Assembly: GCA_035772735.1 (NCBI GenBank) | Contig: JASDFA010000008.1 | Location: forward strand, 5,686,501-5,750,500 | DNA from: Datura wrightii | Taxonomy: Eukaryota; Streptophyta; Magnoliopsida; Solanales; Solanaceae | Reading direction: 5' to 3' | Length of the DNA stretch: 64,000 nucleotides | In this document: one piece after another, positions 1 to 11,218 of the stretch | How the letters are laid out: the number at the start of each line of letters is the position of its first letter | How positions within the stretch are numbered: position 1 is the stretch's first letter | Notes under the pieces: model-generated | Told to the model about the DNA's origin: nothing | The model's input: the letters and a program-made list of their open reading frames with translations, nothing else | Databases searched by the model: none | Made by a program: the position numbers and the translations under genes

Positions 1-1290
1 CCTTCTACGGAAGAGGTTTACTTTGTACCGCCCGAAGGTCATATAGATCGGAATCCAGAGCGATAAGAACGAAAGGGTTGGTGTGGCCACAGCTACAACT
101 ACTAGCGTTTCAAAAGGCTTAGATTCTAAGGGCGCTACTGAAAGCCTTTCTTTAGGTCCTGTAATAGGGAGGTGTAAGCCTCGAAAGCCTTTGGTTCTTC
201 GGTAGGGTGAGCATCCCTTAAACCAAACCAAAGAAAAAGGGAGTCTCTGACTTCCTTCCCCTATTTTTTTTATGCATTTCATTCTCTATTTGGCCCGCAT
301 CAAACAAAATGAGAAAAAAGGGTCCGGTCAATAGCATAGCTCTGTCTTTCCCCAATCTCCTTTCGAAGGAGAGGCCTTCACATTCCTAATACGGTACGGT
401 CGGACGACTTTCTTTGCCCCAGCTTGGCGAATCGCATCCCTACACAACGAAATTCTTTGTTTTTTTGCCCCTTACTGTTCTCGCTCAGTCTTTCAACGGA
501 TGGGAAGGCAGTCGTAGAAATGAAGCCTATCGCCACGCCGACCATAAAATACGAGATTGGGCCCCTTCTCAAAGATTTGATGGAATGGCCCACCCCACCC
601 AAGAGCGCTTATGTCATAGGGGAACTAATGGATGGAAACAATGCTTATGGTTTGTTTTGATATCCGATCGGAATAAGAAAAAAAAAGTCCAGGTTGGTTG
701 GTGAGCCATGGACTCCAACCCATCGCTTTACGCTCTCTCTCTTTTATTCGAAATAACCTCCTATTTTTGGAATATTCCTAGGGCAAGAAGGTGGGTCCAA
801 ACCAAAGCCAAAGCTCCAAAAGTATAAGGATAAGTTCCTTCTCTATGGAAGAAAGAGAGTGCCACAGCTATTATTTCAAAAGCTCGGAAATTCTTCTGGG
901 AACAGCCGGAAGATAGAAAGACCAGTGCCTGGCCTGCTACTACTTCGGATGGATAATACGACGTTACTACTCTCCTTCCTGCTTTCCATTTCCTTTTTAA
1001 AGCAAGGAGATTGGCCAACAGGAGAGGACCCATTCTTCCAGATGAAAGAAGAGCCGATGGAAGAAGTATAAATGTAGTATATAGTAGTAGAGTGACCGTC
1101 TTCTTGATTTTCTTAATTCTAACTCTTAGCGAGGGCCCCTTCCGCCCTTTCTCTTTGCTAGGCAGTTCGCCCTTCCCTTTATAGAATCTATGTCGATGCT
1201 ATATCCCCATGAACGGAACACAAACCTAATCTTGGCATTAGCAGCACGTAGGTTAATTCATTGGATAGGTCAGTTTCTGTCTTCAGGGTC
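1..1290. other. Organelle-like (mitochondrial-style) DNA insert
   Basis: This stretch differs in texture from everything to its right. It is richer in GC, lacks the LTR phrases seen elsewhere, and has the purine/pyrimidine-block style (runs such as gaaag and cctttc) of plant mitochondrial intergenic DNA. Short open frames of 60-96 codons occur on both strands (for example 424-660 plus and 378-602 minus) but overlap one another and match no protein I recognise. The right edge, near 1250-1300, is where retroelement sequence rich in cggttcgcc-type words begins. I infer a nuclear insert of mitochondrial DNA; ordinary unique nuclear DNA or an unknown repeat is also possible. The call rests on base texture alone. 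Confidence 0.35.
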
Positions 1291-2739
1291 GGTGGCACTT
1301 CATTCAAAGAGAAGGTGGTACCGGCGGACAACCGACGGTTAACCAAAGACCATACGTGAGCCACCGACTAGACACCGATACTTAACCTAGCACTAGGGAA
1401 ATCAAGCCATTTTCGGTGGTTCAAGCGGCATTTCTCTAGTCATGTTTCACAAAGCACCGAAGTAGCACCGGATTCACTCAGTAGCCAGGACCATTTTCAG
1501 AGTAAACCGGCACCCCAAGCGGCCTTTCGCCAAATCTGACCGGTGAATTGCCGGCCCCTATTGTCCCTAATTACAACTCAATACTCATAAACACCCATTA
1601 GCACATATTTACAATACCAGCAACTATACTCCGTTCATGCACATAATTATGACGTTTAGCCCTTAAGATTGGCGTCACCTGGTCTATCATCGGGAAAAAC
1701 ATTGTACTAGATGTAAATGGGTTACTCAGACTTCACCCTTGTCATAATTTCATCACAAAAACATAGATCCACTCCATTTACAAGTATAACACATTCAAGA
1801 TTTCAACAAGGAATGGAATTGAAATATTACTCCTATAGAATCAAGTACCTATACTAAATTTAAAACAGGGGCAAGAGAAATGTTACCGAATTGGAAGAAC
1901 ACTTGCACACTCTGTTAATCTTCAAAGAGAAAATAGCTCACAATTTCAATGGCACCTTCAGATGAGTGAGTATAGAGTTGATAGTATGAGTGAAGTGATT
2001 TTGATAGGTAAATATGGATGGGTATTTATAGGTGGAAAGTGGGAATGTGAAAGGTTGAGTGGAAGGTGGGGAGTTTAATGTGGGTGTGCGCGTGGGAAGT
2101 TAGAAGGTGAAAAGGTGGAAAAAGAAAAATAGAAGATTATAGGGAATTGGGGATGTTGGGTAATGGAGAGACAAAATTGGAAAGAAAAATGCTAGACAAA
2201 AGGGAAGCTATGGGAGTATTTGCCGAATTAGGGTCGCTAGGTAGGCATTTGGGATTGTGTGGGCCCATCTATTTAGATTCTCCCCTTTTTTACTCAGTAC
2301 GAGCCCCAACAGGCATTACACAGGCGGTTCGCCAATTCTATTCGGTGGTTCGCTGATGTGCTCCACTTTAACTTGTATTGTGCCCAGTGATCTGGTTCCA
2401 TCGGGCGATGCATCAACGGTTCACGAATTGAAGTTGTGTCCCGCCGGTCATCCTCCGAATTTGTAGCCTAGCTATAGGTACTCTGCTTTAGAACGGCGAT
2501 ACACCGGCGACCCATGAATTTCGTTCGGCAGTTCGCCAGTTACCCGTCGGTTATTCAGGTCAAACCTCAGCTTTCTACTTTGAGCTCCATCGTCCTCAGT
2601 GATCCACGTTTTAGGATCGAATGTTCGCCGGTCTATCATCGGTTCTTTCTTCCTAAGTTGCTTCTTACTTTTCCTCTCATTTCTCAGTTTCTACATAGAA
2701 TAAAACAGTAAAAACATCAAATAATTCAATAAACACTTG
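1291..2739 (-). repeat. TA-1 non-coding region downstream of protease
   Basis: Non-coding part of the minus-strand element TA-1, lying 3' of its protease. It contains many copies of words like ggttcgcc and cggtggttcgc (about 1300-1560 and 2290-2640). The same kind of word is clustered in TA-1's own LTR at about 8015-8290. A purine-rich stretch lies at 1990-2200. No left-hand LTR matching the right-hand one is visible, so the element is truncated here or its end was replaced by the organelle-like DNA. No coding region is supported. Confidence 0.55.
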
Positions 2740-2784
2740 GGTTTCCTCCCAAGAAGCGTCTTATATATCGTCGCAGCATGACGT
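2740..2784 (-). other. Conserved post-coding motif of Tat/Athila elements
   Basis: Read on the minus strand, the protease frame ends and is followed at once by a gtcatgctgcga word and then cttgggaggaaaccc. TA-2 has the same arrangement right after its protease stop (about 20545-20595: gtcaagccgcga and then gggaggcaacc). From knowledge of the family, this kind of gggaggcaaccc motif normally follows the end of the integrase gene, so finding it directly after protease suggests that the rest of pol is absent by deletion. Confidence 0.5.
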
Positions 2785-5168
2785 AGTCATTTTCCAATTC
2801 TTCATTTCCGATAGATAATCATTCTCTTCCATCTCCCTCGGCGTCAATCCCTTATCCTCATCATCGTTCTGCAATACTCCAATCACCTTGCATTCAGGTG
2901 GAGTTCCAGCTGATGGACATACCTTTAAGGTGACGTCCTCACTACCAACCCAAAATTTTAACTCTTCAAGCTCCACATCTACCACTACTCTCCCAGTAGC
3001 CAACAAAGGTCTACCCAAAAAAATGGGAACTTCCACATCCATGTCACAATCCAGAATAACAAAACCAGCCGGGAGAATGAACTTATCCGCTCGCACCAGT
3101 ACATCTTCTAGCACTCCCACAGGTCATTTAATTAACCTTTCTGCCATTAGTAGCCACATCGATGTCAGTTTCATGCTTCCGATGACTAATTTCTTAAAAA
3201 TAAGCAGGGCCATAAGATTTATACTTGTACCGAGATCACATAGAGCCTTCTTAAACACACAAATCCCAATCATGCATGGAATTGTAAAAGCTCTGTGTTA
3301 TGCCCTTTTTAGGGAAAGGTTGTTCATCATTACCGCACTACAATGGTGCGTTTTCTCTTCATTTCTAGCATCAACCACCTTCTTCTTTTTCGACAAGTCT
3401 TTCATAAACTTGCCATAACTGGGCATTTGGATCAAAGCGTCCACTAACTAAATGTTTATGGAAAACTTGAGAAACATGTCAACAAACTTCTTAAACTGAT
3501 CCTCCTTCATTTTCTTGGTATGCCATTGTGGATACGGTGGTCGGATTCTTGATTCAACTCTATCATCAATCAATACCTTCATGCCCGCCTCTTCATCATC
3601 AACTTCAATGTGGATCTCATCATATTTTTCCTCTGTTCCTTCCTCAACATTTTCTTCATTCTCTGGAATCATTGGCATATTATCAACATCATCTTCATCA
3701 ACTACTTTCGGGTTCTCCATCTCACTAGGCTTTCCTGGGGCGTCTCCAATACTCTTGCCACTTTTAGTGACAATAGCCATACATTTACCATCTTTCTTCG
3801 GATTAGGCATTGTGTCACTAGGTAACGTTCCCTTCATTCTAGGGTTCATTTGGGCCGATAGGTGATTCATTTGAGCTTCAAAATTCTTGATGGAGGCCAA
3901 GTGTGAACTCACTATTTGAGAAAGGCTAGAAACCTCCCCTCTTAATTCTTTCACCCCACTTTCGGTCGACTCCACCTTCTTCAAAACTCTTGAGAGCATA
4001 TCTTTGATTTTTGAGTTACCCGCATCACTTATCCTAGCTGGTTTTAGGGATTTCCAACCTTAGGAGGTGGAATGTATGGATTTGCACTTCGATGGTAACG
4101 ATCACCTTCTTGATTTGGTTCTATTGCTCCACCTCTCATGCCTTTTGGGCCATCCTTGTTGTTCATGATTTCTCCACCCTTGGTTATCATCCCTTGGGCA
4201 CCACGGGCCTTGGTTTGCTCTTTGGAAGCCTGGTCGCGTCCCTCCCATTTGGTTACCCATATATTGGCATTCTTCGTCATATCTTGGTGGTGAAGGCTCT
4301 CTTTCAGATTGCAGGGGACCTTGCATTCCCATAGCATTTACCACCTTCGGACCTACTCCTATCACATGCTTGGTCATCAATTCTAATTGTGTCATCATCT
4401 TGGCAAGAGTCTCATTCCACTCATGATCCCTTTTTCGCAACTCTACCACCAATGCACTTGAGCTAATCTCATGAGTAGACACACTCGTCTCCCTTGTGCG
4501 CCAAGCCCTGTTGGTTTTTGTCATTCGGTCAAGGAGAGCATTGGACAACCCATATCTTTGGTCCATAATTGATCCCCCAGCTAGGTTGTTGGCAATGTAT
4601 TTTTTGATTGAATCAAGGGCCTTGTAGAATCTTTGGAGAAGCATTTCATCCGGTTATCCATGATTTTGGAAAAGAGCAACCTTCTTTTTAGACCTTAACC
4701 ATGCCTCATGCAAAGGATCTCCTTATTCTTGTCGGAAGTTTATGATATCATCCCTCAGTTGTAACATCTTTGAGGGAGGAAAAACCGATCTATCAAAGCC
4801 TAGGTTAACTCTTGCCACGAAGTCATAAACCCCGGAGGAAGTTCGTCCAACGAGATTGTAGCTTCCCCCGTCAATGAGAAAGGGAAGAGTCTCAACCTGA
4901 TTGACTCCTCACTAATGTTTGTGATGTTAAAGGGCTGGCAAATTTCTAAGAAATTCCTCAAGTGCAGATTTGCATCTTCGCTTGGTTTTCCATCGAAAAT
5001 CCCTTTCATCTGCAATAAGTGCAACATCTTGCTAGTAACATAGAACACCGCATTCCCTACTTTTGGTGGTGGCGAATGGCTCTTGTAACTTCCGGCATCA
5101 CCAGATTATCTTCTTCAAGTTCCATTCCCCTCCACTGAGCTATCTCCTACTTGGGAGTGATGGATCAT
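2761..5168 (-). pseudogene. gag-PR: TA-1 gag-protease remnant (Tat/Athila-type Ty3/Gypsy)
   Basis: Structural capsid protein plus aspartic protease of a retrotransposon, broken into several frames. The likely start is near 5168. The Retrotrans_gag region is at 5048-4800 (MLHLLQMKGIF, then a leucine-rich block with SLTGEATISLDELPPG). A gag middle region follows at 4644-4102 (LLQRFYKALD, AGGSIM). The gag tail is at 3999-3448, with KGTLPSDTMPNPK and the ATKSGK-like ending typical of this group. The protease C-terminal half is at 3120-2761, with PIFLGRPLLATGR; upstream of it LCDLGTSINLM-type active-site sequence is readable around 3200-3300 but is frameshifted. No reverse transcriptase, RNase H or integrase follows. 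The gene is decayed and cannot give a full product. Confidence 0.85.
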
Positions 5169-5270
5169 GAGGTGGTGAGATCCTAACAACACAGTAGTAA
5201 ATCAAATCAAGTAGTTACGATGCACACTAATTCAATTTAATAATCAATCAGTAGATTATCAAGTGCTACT
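5169..5270 (-). other. TA-1 untranslated leader
   Basis: Short leader between the primer-binding site and the likely gag start near 5168 on the minus strand. It is AT-rich and non-coding. Confidence 0.5.
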
Positions 5271-5287
5271 CCCCAGCAACGGCGCCA
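5271..5287 (-). promoter_or_regulatory. TA-1 primer-binding site for tRNA-Asp
   Basis: The plus strand reads ccccagcaacggcgcca, which matches the 3' end of plant tRNA-Asp(GTC), including the CCA tail, with one mismatch to the usual ccccggcaacggcgcca. On the minus strand it lies five bases downstream of the right LTR, as expected for the site where minus-strand DNA synthesis starts. This fixes the element's orientation as minus. Confidence 0.85.
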
Positions 5288-5292
5288 TTTTT

Positions 5293-8200
5293 GATAACAA
5301 CCAAAATATATTCTTAAGTCAAAGAATATACATGGTCATTGTATCAAAACAAATAACTCGACGAGTATCGGGGTCAAATCCCATGAGGACTAGGGAGTGA
5401 TGAATTCAAGCATCGATTGAGAAATTGATATTAGCTAGCACCATATAAATTTAACATAAGAACAAAGAACATGGGGGAATAAACTTTGCAGAGAATTACC
5501 CAAGTTGCTTTAGTGATCTAAAAGTAAAAGGATCAGCTATGTTGTTGACAATAGCATGAAATATTAGAGGTGCGGTGATGTGATGTGCGTTTACAACATA
5601 TTTGATGCTTAAAACTGAGAAAATAGCATGAAATTAGGCGTATTTGTGGATATGAGGTACTTTTCCTTTTGTTATAGGATAAACAGAGTTGGAACTGAAG
5701 ATTGCAAAAGATAGCTTAAAAAAGTGAAAAATGGGCAAAAAGTGCAAACCACAATACGGATCATAGGAAGTACCTACGAGTCGTACTGGTGGCCGTGAGA
5801 AGTTGCTGAAAGTTAAGGTTGAGCAGATGTGACCCATGAGTCCTAGTATGATTAGTAGAAGGCTTGTATGGGTCGTGATGAGGAATTCATGGTGAAATCT
5901 TTAAAAGAATTGCATCTAAGTCTGACTCTTGCTATGAGAAGCAAGTACGACCCGTAAGACAAAGGTATGAGTTGTACCATTTTGGTCGTGATGAACTTCA
6001 GAAAAACTTTAAAATCTCTGATTCAAAGTACGGGAGTTCAGCACGAGTCTAAGTTGATGGTACGAGTCATACCCAAATCCAACACTTTGCCAGAATTTAG
6101 CCAGCTGAGATAGTACAAGAGGAAACTACGGATCGTAGGAGCATGCTACGGATCGTAGGTCGAGTTGTGGCAGTCGCGGTGATAGATATGGAAATTCACC
6201 CTGTTAGCTTAGGAAAAGGATTCGTGTGTCTATATAAATATATTTAATTTTTATAGGAGACATCAGGTTTGATAGTTTTAAAGAGGAGAAACCTTGAGAA
6301 AGAGAGGATTGAGTTTGTATTAACTTCTGATCAACTTGTTCTTGAATTCTTCTTGTTCTTACGACTTTTTTTTCAAGATTTTGTGGAGTAATCGAAGGAA
6401 TTATTTTTCTCATCCAGACTTGTTAGTATTGTTTTATATCTTTAATCATGAATGCAATTCACAACCTTGCAACTATGATAGGCTCTAACTACCACAACTA
6501 GGGTTGTGGGAACCACGGTGAATTAACAGGCTATGGTTACACAAAGTGATCTTAAAACCAATACAAACACTTATATTGTATTCTCTTCATCTTTAATGAT
6601 TCTTAACGGTGCATTAGGAAATGCCCAAATTCTTTACTTTCTTTGGTCGAAGAGGTAGAGATTAGGAAAAGAGGATTACAACAAATCCGTGATCTTGATA
6701 ATCATTGTATTAACTTGAGTTGTGGTCGCAGGATAGTTATATTTGGAACAAATTGATAACGTTTAAATTGCAATTGCTCGTGCGACTTGGCCGAGTGATT
6801 GAGTATAGTCGTTCAATAGGGACTGGTTGGTCGTTTGAATGAACCTAAGTTATCAGTTCTATAAGTAAGTATTGGAGATAATTATGATTGTATACCCGAA
6901 GTAGTTATGAACCCATGGGGAACACAAACCCTAGTAATACTTTGATATTGACTTAACATTAGAATTTTGATATTTTCTTTTATTATTGATTTTCTTTAGA
7001 ACCCCCCTATTTTGAAGTAACTACCTTACAAGTTCAGTTACCGGCTATAATGCAGTCTCCCTATTCCCTGTGGGATCGACCCCAACCTCTAGTTGGGTTC
7101 TTTATTGGCAATGTCTGCTTCTCAATTCAGTAAGAGATGTGGTTTGAGCGTTATCATGCAGTGTAGATGAAATACTATCTAGATCGGGATAGGCCAGGTC
7201 ATCTTCATAAGTTGAACAAGTGTAAATAATCTCAGGAAATATATAGCCTCAGCTTCCCAGCCTATTGACTACCCTTAGCTAGAGTTTTCTCAAAATCTAA
7301 CTGCAATTTAGTTCACCTGAATTGATTTGGATCAGCAACTTCACTAATCCTAGATATTAGCTGCTAATTAGGAAGGAGAAAGTAATTTCAGCTATTACTA
7401 GCCTAATTTTACATTCTCTTATCCATACCTACTACTAGATTCCCTTCCAATACCTAATTATTCTCTCTCGAAGAACAATCAAGCAAGTATAGATAGACCA
7501 ATATCATCATCATTAGATCTTCATTAATAGATTGAAGGGAATCCAATAGATTTACACTTAATTGAATATCATGAAGTTGACTCTAGCAATACCCAATCCA
7601 ATTAAGTATTCAACATCACACACCTCAAGTTTATGATTTTAGCTACTCATAATTAATAAATTAAAAAACACAATCATCAATTGCATCAGTGAATTATATA
7701 AGAAGAGTAGATTAATCATAAACACAATTATCCTTCACTATAGCTGAAACTTGATAAAATCAAAGAAGAAAATAGATCATGGTATCTTCTACAAATTTCT
7801 ACCAAAATTCCCTTTATCAGCTAAGAGATTGTCTTCAGCTAAAAGAGGAAATAATGATGTGATGTGTACTTTGGTTTTCTCTCTAACTCTCTATCTTCTT
7901 CCTCTCTCTTTTTCTCTCCTTTTGCACAGTACTTCTCTTTCTATTTATACCCTGAAAAGTAGGATACATTTCCTTCCTTTTTAAGCAATGGACATCATTC
8001 TAAAACCAGTAAAGGTACCGACGGTTCACCGATGAAATTCGTGAACCGCTAGATACTTTCTCTTCTTCTGCATTCATTTCCAATGAACTTCAGCATTTCT
8101 CCGGTGCTAATCTGTGAACCGCCAGACCTTCAATGCCAATTCCAAATTTTTCAGAGTGTCATTCGGTGAATGCACCGGCGTCTTGCCACTGATGACATGT

Positions 8201-8451
8201 GAACCGCCAGTAGCATTCCTCCCTTGAGGCAGTGACCTTCAGCTTTTGACCAGCATTTCTCCGGTTAACACCTGTCATTCGCCACTTATACTCATTTTCT
8301 CCTTTTTACTCCATTTTTTCTCTTTTCTTCAAACTTATGCATCTGCACACAAAAAAAATAATAAGGGAATAAAATCCACATAATCAACTTGGGAACTAGA
8401 CAAAAACTTATGTTTTAGAGTCAAATGAGTTGGTAAATTGCCAACTCATCA
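5293..8451 (-). mobile_element. TA-1 5' LTR, interrupted by a solo LTR
   Basis: The LTR begins with TGATAACAAC next to the primer site and ends with CAACTCATCA. On the minus strand it therefore starts TGATGAGTTGGC, a start common in plant Tat/Athila elements. It is split by the solo LTR at 5576-7156; without that insert its length is about 1573 bp. The stretch 8015-8290 carries a cluster of ggttcaccg/gtgaaccgcc words. A pyrimidine-rich block with ctctctttttctct lies at 7865-7925. No partner LTR is seen at the left end of the element. Confidence 0.75.
5576..7156 (+). mobile_element. Solo LTR (plus strand, Tat/Athila type)
   Basis: A 1581-bp block starting TGATGTGATG and ending GAGCGTTATCA interrupts the TA-1 LTR. 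It is flanked by TGCGG (5571-5575) and TGCAG (7157-7161), a 5-bp target duplication with one mismatch. Near its 3' end it has the phrase tgtgggatcgaccccaa, which resembles the phrase on the minus strand of the TA-2 LTR, so it is oriented plus. It contains several tacggatcgtagg and cgagtcgtac words at 5755-6170. No internal domain is attached, so it is the product of LTR-LTR recombination or a one-ended remnant. Confidence 0.7.
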
Positions 8452-8649
8452 GAAGACTCATTGTTTCTCACAACAGGTTAGTCTCCTGGGTTCCCGAGAG
8501 ACCAAACCCTGATGACCACGAATGACATAAAGAGTCGTTAGAGCTGACCACGACTCATTATCTCAGTCGTTCTGAGGCATATTTCTAGTTTTCTTCTTGA
8601 TGTTTCTCGCAAGGCCTGAGTATGGTCTAGAAAAGTTTTGGGGTGTTAC
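8452..8649 (-). repeat. Terminal piece of a CV-A-family LTR
   Basis: It contains accacgactcattat and ends ggggtgttaca, like the terminal part of the CV-A-family LTRs (compare 10640-10698 and 28680-28729). TA-1 appears to have inserted into it; its outer part is not visible to the left of TA-1. It runs directly into the next copy of the same LTR family, which lacks its first roughly 35 bases. Confidence 0.5.
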
Positions 8650-10698
8650 AGACAAGGAGCCCCGAGAGGCTCCAAGTCGACCTATGGCATGAGCATAGTG
8701 TCTAAGAACATACAACAAGCATACCTGATGAAAGAAACATGCTTAACCAGAAGTCTGCATACATATCAATCGAAACAGAATCAATACGTACAAGATGATT
8801 TTTATATATTGTCTGAAAAGCCTCAAAGATAACTGATGAGCTGATGAGACACCATCCCCAACTAGCTCGACAAAAGTCTGTAACTAAAATTACATAACAA
8901 TGGATAACTAAATGTCCTGGAAGGATGATGACTCACCAACACTGGCTAAAACAGGTTTGAGAGGAATGTAGGACTAATGATGCGACTGAGACTGATCCCT
9001 CAGACTTGTATCAAGAAACGATATGGCATAGAGTATGCGGTCAGTACTTGAAATGTACTGAGTATGCAAGGTAAGTAAAAGCAGAAAGTTAAAATACATA
9101 AGAGTTCATAAGAGTAGGACGACATGAACATGAAGTAAATATCATAATTAAACATGGGGGCTCAAGGTTTTCAAACCATTCATAATTTAGTCTTAATCGT
9201 AATGATAAGATAAACCTTATATAAACGTAACTTGATCCAAAGTAACATAAATGTAACAATGCATAAATCATGACAAACAATGGAAGAACTCGTCTTAATC
9301 GACACTATCATGATAGAGCTTACATGATGCCCCAACTATCTCGCTCAAGTGGGCAAAGCCGTCCAAGGCTTGCTAGTCAAGGGACATGAATGATGTGATT
9401 TTACAAGGGGAAATCCATTAATACATATACCTATGGTGGCACATAGCTCTAATACCACGGGGTTTATCTAAACGTCGGGTCTACACGGTGGTAGACACTG
9501 CTTCCTAAAACATGTACATGAGGCTCGTATCATATCATGAAATCATTCATGGAATTCATGGCCAAATAAATCATAACATACTTGATCATACTTAAAATAC
9601 ATAATTAGCCATGAACAAGGGCCCGCGAGTCGGCCAAAAGTCATAAATTCATAAATCATGAAGAACATGCATACTTGTTAAAATTCATATACTTGATATT
9701 CATAAATCCATGAAGAGTACTTGAAGAGAATCATAACATGAATCATAAATCATTATTTAGGCTTAATAAGATCAAAATCATAATAGAATCATAACTTGAC
9801 TTTTCATGAAACTTTGCATAATTGGGCATAGATTGACTTGGAATTGAAATCATAAAAATTATAATCCATTTTAATATAAAATCTACCCATAGATCTTAAC
9901 ACAACATTTAGAACATGAAGGGAAATGACCCATAATCAAATCAAAGGGAATTCCATAAATTTTGTCTTAAAACCCTATAAGATCATCAAAATAACTTTAG
10001 TACTTGAATTCATAAACATAGAGGAAAAATTGGGGCATGAGAGGGCAGAGGAACTCTCATTCACAACCCTACATACCTGGGTAATCTGATCTTACACTCT
10101 CCCTTGAAAGCTCAAAGGAATTGGAGAAGGAATTGGGGAATTCTAAGCTTGATCTTCCCTTATAAATCTCTAGTTTGCAAGCATGGGGAGGGAATGGGTT
10201 AAAGTAGGTTAAGCACCCTTAAAACCCTCTTAACTGAGCTTAAATTACATAGTTTAGGACCTTAGAGCTTAAGATTTATGAAAATACCCTTAATAAAAAT
10301 TCTAGAAATTGAACATCGCCATTCATCACGGGCCTCACCACGAGTCGTACCATGAAGTAACGACTCGTGGCCGCCACTCGTGATCACTACTAGCAACCTG
10401 GAAACTTACTGGATTCACACCACGATTTCATCGCATGACTTGTGGTTTCCTACCACGAGTCTTAGCATCACTTGTGACTTCGTCTCTCCCACGACCCTAA
10501 CCACGAGTCATACCCATATACCACAACTCGTGGTGTGAATCATGGTCTGGACCTTAGACTCCAGGTTTTCTTCACGACTCCTCCTATGACTCATCCTTTT
10601 TTCTCATGACTTGTACCACGAGTCGTTTTGAGCCAAAATCTCATATTTTTCTATTTTTCCCATTTCAAATCCCCGAGTCTAGTCTTCAGGGTATTACA
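8650..10698 (-). mobile_element. CV-D left LTR (CV-A-family chromovirus LTR)
   Basis: It shares ordered landmarks with the LTRs at 26606-28729, 29387-31515 and 46606 onward: gagcccc...ctccaagtcgac, gcatagagtatgcggtcagtac, gatgccccaactatctcgctcaagtggg, and a final ggtattaca. The canonical TGTCATGACCC start is missing, and the copy begins at the gacaaggag equivalent. The part at 10325-10640 is dense in cacgagtcgt/acgactcgtgg words. The purine tract expected next to the right end (on the minus strand) is absent, so the internal region has been lost or replaced. Confidence 0.65.
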
Positions 10699-11218
10699 AA
10701 AGTGATCGAGAAATCGACTACATAGCATCTAAATTGTAACTTTTAGGACAACAAGGCCACCTGTCATAGTCAACTAAAACATAGAAATGGACCGACCTAG
10801 TTTTAATAAACATAACAAAGATAGTATGCCGACAAGGCAACAATGGAAACTGAAACTGCGGAAAACCAGCTAGGCCACAAACTGAACAATTGTACAACTT
10901 GTCCACAAAAGCCTCTAAAAGAGTAAGAAATACTTAGTGTACAGGAAAGGGCCCCGACCCAACCATATATCCACAAAACTCAGAATGAACAACCAAACTT
11001 AAGGCTCGTGAAAGAGAGGAGCATACCAACTCTTTGCTGGATCTAGGTTCCTACTGCTAAGTTCGATCTGAGCTCCTGTTTGCACCTGCAGCACAATTGC
11101 AGGGGTCCCCAGGCGAAGGGACATCCGTACAAAGAAATGCACTGGTATGTAAGACTGAAAGTTGTAAATAAAATAATGCCAAAGATAACTGAACTAGAGA
11201 AGGGAATTGCAACAACCT
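10699..11218 (-). repeat. CV-C-family LTR, piece 1 of 3
   Basis: It aligns by eye with the beginning of the CV-C LTR at 48300-48870: tgatcgagaaatcgactacatagcatc against tgatcgatcaagaagcc...tatagcat, then aaggccacctgtca, gggccccgacc and agcacaattgcagg. The first roughly 40 bases of the LTR are missing. The piece ends with AACCT, the target duplication of the solo LTR that follows. Confidence 0.6.

Noticed and set aside
378..704. Small overlapping frames in the organelle-like region as genes
   Set aside because: They overlap on both strands and show no recognisable domain.
2888..3418. 176-codon open frame on the plus strand
   Set aside because: Antisense shadow of the TA-1 protease and gag tail; it is rich in Ser/Thr as expected for a reversed acidic region.
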